NCBI GenBank assembly: GCA_015075445.1
Contig: JABTUJ010000006.1
Span: forward strand, 149,468 to 213,467
Reading direction: 5' to 3'
Source of the DNA: Verrucomicrobiales bacterium
GTDB taxonomy: Bacteria > Verrucomicrobiota > Verrucomicrobiia > Limisphaerales > J093
Length of the DNA: 64,000 bases
The notes under the pieces are model-generated. The model was given only the letters and a program-made list of their open reading frames with translations, had not been told where the DNA came from and ran no database searches. How positions within the stretch are numbered: the first letter of the stretch is position 1; every line of letters begins with the position of its first letter. Both the position numbers and the translations under genes were made by a program. Shown piece after piece: positions 39,599 through 47,281 of this stretch.

Positions 39599-42169
39599 AT
39601 GACACCTCGTCCCTTCCTGGCTGCCCTCCTGCTGGCCACCCTGCCAGGCACTGCCCGAACCGCGGAATCCGTCCCCATCGACTTCCGCTACGCCCCGCCC
39701 GAGTGGCAGACGGCCATTTGCCTGCCCGACGATCCGCACAAGTCGCTCGTCGATCACCACGGCGCCCTGCTCTATCACTACCGCCAGGGCGGCCGCGAGT
39801 TCGGCACCCGCATCAGTGTCGAAGCCACCGAAGACACCGTCTGGCAGCGGCAGGAACTCCTCTCCCCGCGCGTCCCGATGGTCCGCACCTTCCGCACCGC
39901 CGAGGGGCTCACGCTGATCGAGGAAGCCTTCGCGGTCACTGACCTCTCGTCCTCGAAGCGCACCGCACCAAGCCTGCAGCGAATCGACGGCGGCGGTGTG
40001 AATCTGGATTGGGCCGACCCACCCCCCGGCACCGACCCGTCGCTGCAACACATCGCGCTCCACCACGGCGGCAGCCTCCAGTACGAACTCGCCGTGTCGC
40101 CCGGACAGGCGCGCCAGGTCGCGCTTGCCCTGTGCGAAGGCTGGTGGAATGAACCGGGCCGGCGGGTGCAGGTGTTGAGCGTCGAAGGCGCCGAACCTCG
40201 CACGGTGGATACCGTGGCCGACCTGGGCCGGAACCGACCCGGAGCCTTCTGGTTCAACGGCCGCGACGCCGACCGCAACGGCCGCCTCACCGTCACCATC
40301 GCCGCCGCACCGGAGGGCACCGACAAGAACACCATCCTGAATGGCCTGTGGGTGTTTCCGCCGGAGCTGAAACCAGACAGCGACGCCTTGCTCGCCGGGC
40401 GGCTGAACCCGTTGGCCCTGACCCGCCTCGATGTCGCCAATCCCGGCGGACCACCCCGCAACGACCTCATCCTCGTTCACGTCCACAACACCGGCACCCT
40501 CCCCCGCACCCTCCAACCGCGGCTCATCGTCGACACCCTCCTGCCCTTCGCCGGCCCTTCCGGGACCGGTCGCGTGCTGGTGAACGGACACGACACCGTC
40601 ACGTCCTCCCTGCGCATGGTCGGGCCCGCGTCGGAATCCTCCCCGCGTCGGGTCCTCGCCCTCGAACCGCTGACCGTACCCGCCGGCCGGCAGGCGTCCT
40701 TCTTCGTGCTGTACAGCACGGGGAGTTCGATTGTCGTTGAGCCGGCCACGCTCAAGCAGGCCCTGGCCTGTCGGGCGCGTGCCATCAACTACTGGGAGAA
40801 GCAGGCGCCGCTCCCCTTCGGCCGCGTGACCGTGCCGGACCCAGCCATCCAGGCCCTCGTCGATTCGTCGGTCCGCAACATCTGGCAGGCCCGCGAAATC
40901 AAGCAAGGCCTCCCCGTCTTCCAGGTCGGGCCCACCTGCTACCGCGGGCTGTGGCTGGTCGATGGCGCGTTTCTGCTCGAGGCGGCGACGCTGGTGGGCG
41001 CTGGAAAGGAGGCCCGCAACGGCATCGCGTTCACCCTCACCCAACAGAAACCCTCCGGCGCCTTCGAGGTACTGCACCCGCGTTTCTTCAAGGAGAACGG
41101 CATCGTGCTCTGGACCTGCGTCCGTCACGCCATGCTCACCCAGGACCCGGCCTGGCTCGCGTCCGTCTGGCCGCAACTCGAACGAGCCGCCCTGTACACC
41201 ACCGAACTCCGGCGCCGCAGCCTCGCGAACGACACCCCGCTGGACGATGGCTTGAATCCCCCGGGCGAGATCGACGGCGGCCTCTCGGGCGGGGCCAGCG
41301 GTTTCACCCGGCCCGAGTTCTCGAACGTTCACTGGAACCTGCTCGGCCTGCGCGCCTTTATCCAGGCCGCGCACTGGCTCGGCAAAGCCGAGACCGCCGC
41401 CCGCTGGCAGGCCGAGTACGACGACCTCTACACCACCTTCCGCCGCGCCGCCGCCCGGGATCTGCGAACCGATCCGCACGGTCATGCCTACGTGCCCATC
41501 TTCATGGCCAACGCCGGCCAGGAACTTCCCCAGCGCGGTCAGTGGACCTTCTGCCATGCCGTGTATCCCGGCCAGATCTTCGCCGCGGACGACCCGCTCG
41601 TCGCCAGCACCCTCGCCATGCTCGAAGCCACCGAACGCGAAGGCATGGTCTACGGCACGGGTTGGGACGCCACCGGCCTCTGGAACTACTTCGCCTCGTT
41701 CTACGGCCATGCCTGGCTGTGGCAGGGCAACGGCGCCAAGGCCGCCGCGGTCCTCAGTGCCTTCGCCAATCACGCCTCGCCCACCCTCGTCTGGCGTGAG
41801 GAACAGTCGCTCCAGGGCGAGCCATTCAAGAAGGTCGGCGACATGCCCCACAACTGGGCCAGCGCCGAGTTCATTCGCCTCACCATCCACCTCCTCGCCC
41901 TCGACCGCGGCGACGAGTTGCACCTGCTCGAGGGATTCCCGCGCGCCTGGGCCGGACCCGGCATGGTCACCCGCCTGGAGGGCGTCGCCACGCCCTTCGG
42001 CCCGCTCCACCTGACCGTGCGGGCGGACCGTGAAGGATCCCGCGCCACCCTGTCCGTGAAGCCGCTTGCCGCGAACTGCCGGGCGATCGTCGTGCACCTA
42101 CCGGACGGCACCACGCCACGCCTCGACCCAACGCGCGGCGGCCGCCTCACCTTCCGCCCCTCCCAATAG
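39599..42169 (+). CDS. Exported six-hairpin glycosidase-like protein (GH78/GH95-like barrel)
   Basis: A protein of 856 residues. A signal peptide (FLAALLLATLPGTARTAE) precedes an N-terminal beta-rich half of about 390 residues, including a malectin-like stretch (LHHGGSLQYELAVSPGQARQ). An (alpha/alpha)6 barrel follows with YRGLWLVDGAFLLEAATLVG, ENGIVLWTCVRHAMLTQDPA, NPPGEIDGGLSGGASGF, VYGTGWDATGLWNYFASFYG and a closing beta domain. The enzyme class is clear; the family number is not. It lies 55 bp downstream of another barrel enzyme, likely in one transcript, pointing to joint degradation of one glycan. Confidence 0.8.
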   Translation: MTPRPFLAALLLATLPGTARTAESVPIDFRYAPPEWQTAICLPDDPHKSLVDHHGALLYHYRQGGREFGTRISVEATEDTVWQRQELLSPRVPMVRTFRTAEGLTLIEEAFAVTDLSSSKRTAPSLQRIDGGGVNLDWADPPPGTDPSLQHIALHHGGSLQYELAVSPGQARQVALALCEGWWNEPGRRVQVLSVEGAEPRTVDTVADLGRNRPGAFWFNGRDADRNGRLTVTIAAAPEGTDKNTILNGLWVFPPELKPDSDALLAGRLNPLALTRLDVANPGGPPRNDLILVHVHNTGTLPRTLQPRLIVDTLLPFAGPSGTGRVLVNGHDTVTSSLRMVGPASESSPRRVLALEPLTVPAGRQASFFVLYSTGSSIVVEPATLKQALACRARAINYWEKQAPLPFGRVTVPDPAIQALVDSSVRNIWQAREIKQGLPVFQVGPTCYRGLWLVDGAFLLEAATLVGAGKEARNGIAFTLTQQKPSGAFEVLHPRFFKENGIVLWTCVRHAMLTQDPAWLASVWPQLERAALYTTELRRRSLANDTPLDDGLNPPGEIDGGLSGGASGFTRPEFSNVHWNLLGLRAFIQAAHWLGKAETAARWQAEYDDLYTTFRRAAARDLRTDPHGHAYVPIFMANAGQELPQRGQWTFCHAVYPGQIFAADDPLVASTLAMLEATEREGMVYGTGWDATGLWNYFASFYGHAWLWQGNGAKAAAVLSAFANHASPTLVWREEQSLQGEPFKKVGDMPHNWASAEFIRLTIHLLALDRGDELHLLEGFPRAWAGPGMVTRLEGVATPFGPLHLTVRADREGSRATLSVKPLAANCRAIVVHLPDGTTPRLDPTRGGRLTFRPSQ

Positions 42170-42267
42170 CTCCGGGATTCAAGCGGCCCCAAGGGCGCCG
42201 CGCCCGCCAGTAACTCCCAGCGCGGCGAAGCCGCCCCGCGGCCTGGGATCCCGAGCGGCTGTTCACC

Positions 42268-42402
42268 GTTCTCCGCAGATCTCGAACATTGGGAATTGCG
42301 GGGACGGCACCTCCGGTTTCGCCCAATCCCCTATGTTCGTAATCGGCGGAGAAACCCCATCCCTCCGTCCTCCGCAGATTTCGAACATAGGGGACTGAGG
42401 GA
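42268..42402. repeat. Dispersed palindromic repeat, CCCCTATGTTCG / CGAACATAGGGG family
   Basis: CCGCAGATCTCGAACATTGG is followed by CCCAATCCCCTATGTTCGTA with GGCGGAG. Then comes a second CCGCAGATTTCGAACATAGG. Two nested inverted pairs are possible. A single related arm is at 34019-34066. Confidence 0.78.
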
Positions 42403-42460
42403 AGCCGAAGCGTCTCCGCATGAACCTGCGAGGCGCGCGTCCCGCCGGCGGCTTCGTCCT

Positions 42461-42504
42461 GCGAAGCGCCGCTGGAAGCTGGCACACTTCAAACGCTGCG
42501 CGGC
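42461..42504. repeat. Dispersed repeat, GCGCAGCG/GGAGTGCG module (reverse orientation)
   Basis: CGAAGCGCCGCTGGAAGCTG then CACTTCAAACGCTGCGCGG: the reverse complement of the module at 37709. It precedes the tandem array at 42585, the same C-then-D order as at 6326-6545 and 50703-50865. Confidence 0.75.
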
Positions 42505-42584
42505 CCCCGAGGGCGGCGACCTCCGCCCTGTCCGGCAGACCTCAGCCTGTGGAGGCCGGACTACTGCTGGAATTGCTGAGCTCT

Positions 42585-43385
42585 GGCGCCTGGCGCTTCC
42601 CTTTGGAGCTTTGTACTTGAACCCGAGCTTTCCCCGGGTTCTCAATGGAGCTCTGGCGCCTGGAGCTTCCCTTGAGCTTTGTGCTTTGAACCTGGAGCTT
42701 CCCCCCGGGTTCTCAATGGAGCTCTGGCGCCTGGAGCTTCCCTTGAGCTTTGTGCTTTGAACCTGGAGCTTCCCCCCGGGTTCTCACGGAGCCTGCGCCT
42801 GGAGCGCTCTCAGCTTTGTACTTGAACCTGGAGCCCCCGGTTCCCGGGCCGGAGCCTGGCGCCCGGAGCTTCCCTTGAGCTTTGTGCTTGAACCTGGAGC
42901 TTCCCCTGCGCCTCACGGAGCCTGCGCCTGGAGCTTCCCTTGAGCTTTGTACTTTGAACCTGGAGCTTCCCCCCGGGTTCTCAATGGAGCTCTGGCGCCT
43001 GGAGCTTCCCTTGAGCTTTGTACTTTGAACCTGGAGCTTCCCCCCGGGTTCTCACTGGAGTTTCATGCCCGAGCTTCCCTTGAGCTTTTCTTGTACTTGA
43101 ACCTGGAGAGCTCGGGTTTCACGGGAGCTCTGGCGCCTGGAGCCTCGAGCTTTGTACTTTGAACCCGAGCTTCCCCCGGGTTCGTCACGGAGCCTGGCGC
43201 CTGAGAGCTTCCCTTGAGCTTGTACTTTGAACCGAGCGCCTCTGGTTTCAATAGCCTATGCCTGAGCTTCCCTTTTGAGCTTTGTACTTTGAACCCGGGA
43301 GCTTCCGGGTTCCAATGGAGCCTATGCCTGAGCTTCCCTGAGCTTTGTACTTTGAACCTGAGCCCCCGGGTTCTCAATGCACCAC
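42585..43385. repeat. Tandem array of about 12 degenerate 62-71 bp units (GGAGCTTCCCTTGAGCTTTG...)
   Basis: The landmark GAGCTTTGTACTTTGAACC recurs near 42606, 42674, 42745, 42811, 42879, 42942, 43012, 43083, 43148, 43216, 43278 and 43343. Between landmarks lie TGGAGCTTCCCCCCGGGTTC and AATGGAGCTCTGGCGCC. The best-preserved neighbours repeat at 71 bp (42651 versus 42722); others have lost bases. No gene lies in 42170-43438; short ORFs inside are translations of the repeat. Single copies of the same module are near 6488, 37629 and 50826. Confidence 0.9.
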
Positions 43386-43438
43386 CCGGGGCGGACACGC
43401 GGCCGGTCATCAGCCAAGTACCACGAACTTCGCCGCGC

Positions 43439-44350
43439 TCACCACCGCTTCTCGATCTCCTCGCGGGTCAGCGGCGGCCGGTCCGGCAGCGCCTCGAACC
43501 ACTGGAGAAAATCCGCCTTGATCTCGGGCGTCCAGGCCCGGTCGATCTCGCCCGGCGTGTACTTGCCCTCCCGCAACCGCTGGTGTCCGAACCGGTCCTT
43601 CAACGCCACCACCTCCGCCGTCACCACCACCCGCTCGGCCAGATGCGGCGGAATGAAGATCACCCCGCCGCGCTTGGCCAGCACCACGTCGCCCGGCAAC
43701 ACCGTCACGCCTCCCATCCGCACTGGCACATTCACGCCGCCGAGGATCATGTCCTTGATCGCCGACGGGTGCCAGCCGCGCACGAACGCGTTGAACCCCT
43801 CGATCTCCGCCAACCCTTCGAGATCGCGCACGCTCCCGTCGAACACCACCCCGTTCCCTGACTTCGCATAAATGGCGTTGCCCAGGTTGTCGCCGATCAG
43901 TGTGCCATCGGCGATCTTCCCGAATCCGTCGGCCACGTACACGTCGCCTCGCTGCAGCATGTCAATCGGCCATGAATTCGAAGCGCCGATCCGCCCCTGC
44001 GCCTTGCCCGCGGCCTGTACGCGCTCGACGTAATCCGGCCGGCTCGGCCGGTACACGGCCGTCAACGCGCGTCCCACCACCGGCTGGTCCGCGTGGATCA
44101 TCTGCCAGTTGCCTTCGAACTGCTGCCCGTACCCCTGCCCCTTGAGCACCTCCCACGCCTCCTCGAGCGACACGTTCTTCATCCGCTCGAGCAACGCCTC
44201 CGGCACGCGCGGCCGCCCGTCCGGGTACCGTTCGCCACTCCACTTCGCGGTGAGCGCCACCATTTCCTCCTTCGACAGGGTCAACGGATCGGACCACACC
44301 GCACCGCCGGCCAGAGCGGCGAGCAGCCACAGGCGAAACAACGTCTTCAT
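43439..44350 (-). CDS. Exported RraA-like (HMG/CHA aldolase-type) protein
   Basis: A protein of 303 residues. A Sec signal peptide (KTLFRLWLLAALAGGAVWS) is followed by an RraA fold: VVGRALTAVYRP, the Gly-rich GKIADGTLIGDNLGNAIYAK, the GVVFDGSVRDLEGL motif (Arg-Asp of the aldolase site), GGVTVLPGDVVLAKRGGVIF and IPPHLAERVV. RraA-fold proteins are RNase E regulators or metal-dependent aldolases of 4-hydroxy-2-oxo acids; the G-x-R-D site favours the aldolase type. An exported form is unusual. The start at 44350 gives the signal peptide. It is divergent from the enolase-superfamily gene. Confidence 0.85.
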   Translation of the reverse strand: MKTLFRLWLLAALAGGAVWSDPLTLSKEEMVALTAKWSGERYPDGRPRVPEALLERMKNVSLEEAWEVLKGQGYGQQFEGNWQMIHADQPVVGRALTAVYRPSRPDYVERVQAAGKAQGRIGASNSWPIDMLQRGDVYVADGFGKIADGTLIGDNLGNAIYAKSGNGVVFDGSVRDLEGLAEIEGFNAFVRGWHPSAIKDMILGGVNVPVRMGGVTVLPGDVVLAKRGGVIFIPPHLAERVVVTAEVVALKDRFGHQRLREGKYTPGEIDRAWTPEIKADFLQWFEALPDRPPLTREEIEKRW

Positions 44351-44516
44351 GGCAGACAAACCCGAGGGGAAGTTCAAAATGCGCATTGCCACACCGGAGT
44401 CACGGCCTAGACTCTCGGGCAAGCCCCGGGCGGGAAACAAGTCGTTTCCTCAAGCGCGACCCCTCCCGCTCCAGGGACCGACGCCCGGCACAGATCAACG
44501 CATCGTCAAAGTCACC

Positions 44517-45983
44517 ATGGCTGAATCCCGCTCCGCCCCGCGCACACCCGGCCTCCCTCCCGCCGCCCCGGCGGACTCGCGCCAGAATCCGCGCCTCCCC
44601 GATCGCCAACGGGTCGCCCGCCGTCCGGGTCCCACCCTGAACCGCCGTTCCTTCCTTCGCACCGCCGGGCGGGGCAGCGTGGCGCTGGGCTTTGGCCTGG
44701 GCCTGCTCGAACACGAAACCGCCTGCCTCGCCGAGTCCGTCAACCGCCTCTCCAGCCCCTCGAAACTCCGCATCACCGACCTGCGCGTCGCCGAACTCGC
44801 CGGCGCCCCCATGCGCGTCCCGCTGATCCGCATCGACACCAACCAGGGCCTCTACGGTCTGGGCGAGGTCCGCGACGGCGGCAGCCCGCGCTACGCCCTG
44901 TTTCTGAAAAGCCGGTTGCTCGGCGAGAACCCCTGCGATGTCGAGCGGCTGTTCAAGAAGCTCAAGCAGTTCGGCGGCCATGGCCGTCAGGGCGGCGGCG
45001 TCTCCGGCATCGAGATGGCCTTGTGGGACCTCGCCGGCAAGGCGTATGGCGTCCCGGTGTACCAGATGCTCGGCGGCAAGTTCCGCGACCGCATCCGCCT
45101 GTACTCGGACACCGATGAGTCGAGTGACCCGGACGAGTTCGCCCGCCGGCTGAAGGGCCGCGCGGACCAGGGCTACACTTTCCTCAAGATGGACCTCGGC
45201 ATCCGGCTGGTGCGCCAGATCCCGGGCACCCTGACGCTGCCGCGGCAGTTCGACTGGCGCGGCTACAACCAGACCGAGCACCCCTTCACGCAGGTCGAAA
45301 TCACCGACAAGGGCATCGAGGAAATGGCCCGGTTCGTGGCCCGCGTCCGCGAAGTCGTCGGCGCAGACATCCCGCTGGCGGCGGATCACTTCGGCCACAT
45401 CGGCGTGAACAGTTGCATCCGCCTGGGCCGGGCCCTCGAGCGTTACCAGATGGCCTGGCTCGAGGACATGGTCCCGTGGAAGTACACCGACATGCTCCGT
45501 GAGATCACCCAGGCCGTCCACGTCCCCATCCTCACCGGCGAGGACATCTACCTCAAAGAGGAGTTCATCAAGCTCATCAACGCCCGCGCCGTGGACATGG
45601 TCCATCCCGACCTCGCGTCCGCCGGTGGCATTCTCGAGACGAAGAAGATCGGCGACTACGCCGAGGAACACGGCGTCCCCATGGCCCTGCACTTCGCCGG
45701 CTCGCCCATCGGGTTCATGGCCAACCTCCACTGCGCCGCTGCCACCCAGAATTTCGTCGCCCTCGAACACCATTCCGTGGACGTCCCCTGGTGGGAAGAC
45801 CTCGTGACCGGCATCGAGAAACCCATCGTCCAGGACGGGTTCGCCCGCGTGCCCGACACCCCGGGCCTCGGCGTCGAGCTGAACGAAGAGGTCGTCCGGC
45901 AACATCTCCACCGCGACTCTGGCTACTTCGAACCCACCTCGGACTGGGACCGGGAACGCTCCCATGACCGCCTCTGGAGCTAA
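44517..45983 (+). CDS. TAT-exported enolase-superfamily protein (mandelate racemase/muconate lactonising type)
   Basis: About 488 residues from the ATG at 44517. A twin-arginine signal (NRRSFLRTAGRGSVALGFGL) precedes the N-terminal capping domain (IRIDTNQGLYGLGEVRDGG, VSGIEMALWDLAGKAYGVPV). The TIM barrel shows candidate active-site residues: FLKMDLG (Lys), PLAADHFGH (Asp/His), AWLEDMVPW (Glu), PILTGEDIY (Glu) and VPMALHFAGSPIG (His). It is probably an acid-sugar dehydratase or epimerase; the exact substrate is unknown. The next gene overlaps its end by 20 bp, so they form an operon. Confidence 0.87.
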   Translation: MAESRSAPRTPGLPPAAPADSRQNPRLPDRQRVARRPGPTLNRRSFLRTAGRGSVALGFGLGLLEHETACLAESVNRLSSPSKLRITDLRVAELAGAPMRVPLIRIDTNQGLYGLGEVRDGGSPRYALFLKSRLLGENPCDVERLFKKLKQFGGHGRQGGGVSGIEMALWDLAGKAYGVPVYQMLGGKFRDRIRLYSDTDESSDPDEFARRLKGRADQGYTFLKMDLGIRLVRQIPGTLTLPRQFDWRGYNQTEHPFTQVEITDKGIEEMARFVARVREVVGADIPLAADHFGHIGVNSCIRLGRALERYQMAWLEDMVPWKYTDMLREITQAVHVPILTGEDIYLKEEFIKLINARAVDMVHPDLASAGGILETKKIGDYAEEHGVPMALHFAGSPIGFMANLHCAAATQNFVALEHHSVDVPWWEDLVTGIEKPIVQDGFARVPDTPGLGVELNEEVVRQHLHRDSGYFEPTSDWDRERSHDRLWS

Positions 45984-47157
45984 GTTCAACTCGTGCGCCC
46001 GCCTCTGGAAGGCGTGGCTCGGCTGCGCGCTGGTTTTCGGCGGGACGCTCGCCCCCGCCGCCGGGGCGCAGGGAGGCAGTTCACCCGGCGTTGCACCGGC
46101 GCCCGGCCATCGCAACCTGCCGGAGATCCCGGCCAGCCTTCGCCCTGCCTTCAGCCCGCCGGCCGAGCTCGCCAGTGATCTCGGCGCGTTCCGGCCGGTG
46201 CTGCGTTTCGACGACGGTCGCCCGGTTCAGTCCGCTGCCGATTGGGCGGCGCGTCGTCGCGAAATCACGGCCGCTTGGGAACGCGTCCTGGGCCCCTGGC
46301 CACCGCTGCTGGCCGAGCCCCGAATGCTGGTTCTCACAAGCCGGCATCGCGAGACCTTCATCCAGCATCGCGTCCGCCTGCCGGTCGCCCCGGGTCAGAC
46401 CGCGGAAGGCTGGCTGCTGATCCCGGAAGGGCGCGGGCCGTTCCCGGCGGTGTTCGTGCCCTACTACGAACCGGAAACGAGCATCGGGCTGGGCCAACCG
46501 CTGCGCGACTTCGGCTACCAACTCACGCGCCGCGGCTTCGTCAGCCTTTCGATCGGCTCGCCCGGCGGCGACGCCCGCCGACCGGACCGGGGGGAGGCCC
46601 GCTGCCAACCGCTGTCCTTCCTGGCCTATGTGGCCGCGAACTGCGCCAACGCCCTGGCCGCGCTGCCGCAGGTGGATCCGAACCGCGTGGGCGTCGTGGG
46701 CCACAGTTACGGGGGCAAATGGGCGCTGTTCGCCGCGGCGCTAGATGACCGGTTCGCAGCCGTCGCCGTCAGTGATCCCGGCATCGTGTGGGACGAGGCC
46801 CGACCCAACGTGAACTACTGGGAACCGTGGTACCTGGGCCTGGACCCGACCGTCGCACGCAAGCCGGGGGTGATCACCCCCGACAACCCGCGCACCGGTG
46901 CCTACCGCACGCTGTTCGAGTCCGGCCACGACCTCCACGAGTTGCACGCCTTGATCGCCCCGCGACCGTTCTTCGTGTCAGCGGGAGCCGAAGACCCACC
47001 GGAACGTTGGCGTGCGCTGAACCACACCCGTGCCGTCAACCGCCTGCTGGGCTTTCCCGACCGCGTGGCGATGACGCATCGTGCCGGCCACACCCCCACC
47101 CCGGAGTCGAACGCCGAGTTGTACGCGTTCTTCGAGTGGGCCCTCGGCGCCCCGTAG
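45964..47157 (+). CDS. Exported alpha/beta-hydrolase (acetyl-xylan-esterase-like)
   Basis: A protein of 397 residues. A signal peptide (WLGCALVFGGTLAPAAGAQ) precedes an alpha/beta-hydrolase fold: GWLLIPEGRGPFPAVFVPYY, RRGFVSLSIGSPGGD, nucleophile elbow VGVVGHSYGGKWALFAAALD, acid loop PRPFFVSAGAEDPPERW and the His in THRAGHTPTPES. The fold and the exported state fit a carbohydrate esterase of the CE7/CE15-like or dienelactone-hydrolase type. It overlaps the enolase-superfamily gene, so the pair likely works on one substrate. Confidence 0.82.
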   Translation: MTASGAKFNSCARLWKAWLGCALVFGGTLAPAAGAQGGSSPGVAPAPGHRNLPEIPASLRPAFSPPAELASDLGAFRPVLRFDDGRPVQSAADWAARRREITAAWERVLGPWPPLLAEPRMLVLTSRHRETFIQHRVRLPVAPGQTAEGWLLIPEGRGPFPAVFVPYYEPETSIGLGQPLRDFGYQLTRRGFVSLSIGSPGGDARRPDRGEARCQPLSFLAYVAANCANALAALPQVDPNRVGVVGHSYGGKWALFAAALDDRFAAVAVSDPGIVWDEARPNVNYWEPWYLGLDPTVARKPGVITPDNPRTGAYRTLFESGHDLHELHALIAPRPFFVSAGAEDPPERWRALNHTRAVNRLLGFPDRVAMTHRAGHTPTPESNAELYAFFEWALGAP

Positions 47158-47264
47158 GCGCCTCTTCCTCCCGTAGGCGCCTCTTCCTCCCGTAGGCGCC
47201 GACGTCAGGAGGCGAAGTCCTGTTTCCCGTCCTCCGACGCCTCCTGACGTCGGCGTCTACGGGG
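47150..47264. repeat. Dispersed palindrome, GTAGGCGCCGACGT family, with extra partial arms
   Basis: Two short CCGTAGGCGCCTCTTCCTC copies precede a full hairpin: CCGTAGGCGCCGACGTCAGG (from about 47189) and CCTGACGTCGGCGTCTACGG (to 47264). It lies between two convergent stops (47157 and 47282) and could serve as a bidirectional terminator, although no T-tract is present. Confidence 0.82.
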
Positions 47265-47281
47265 CGGCTTCGACTCCCGGC

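Noticed and set aside
42947..43162. Short Leu/Glu-rich ORFs in the tandem array
   Set aside because: They are translations of the 62-71 bp repeat unit in several frames and have no independent support.
42585..43385. CRISPR array
   Set aside because: Units are degenerate end to end with no unique spacers of constant length, and there are no cas genes.
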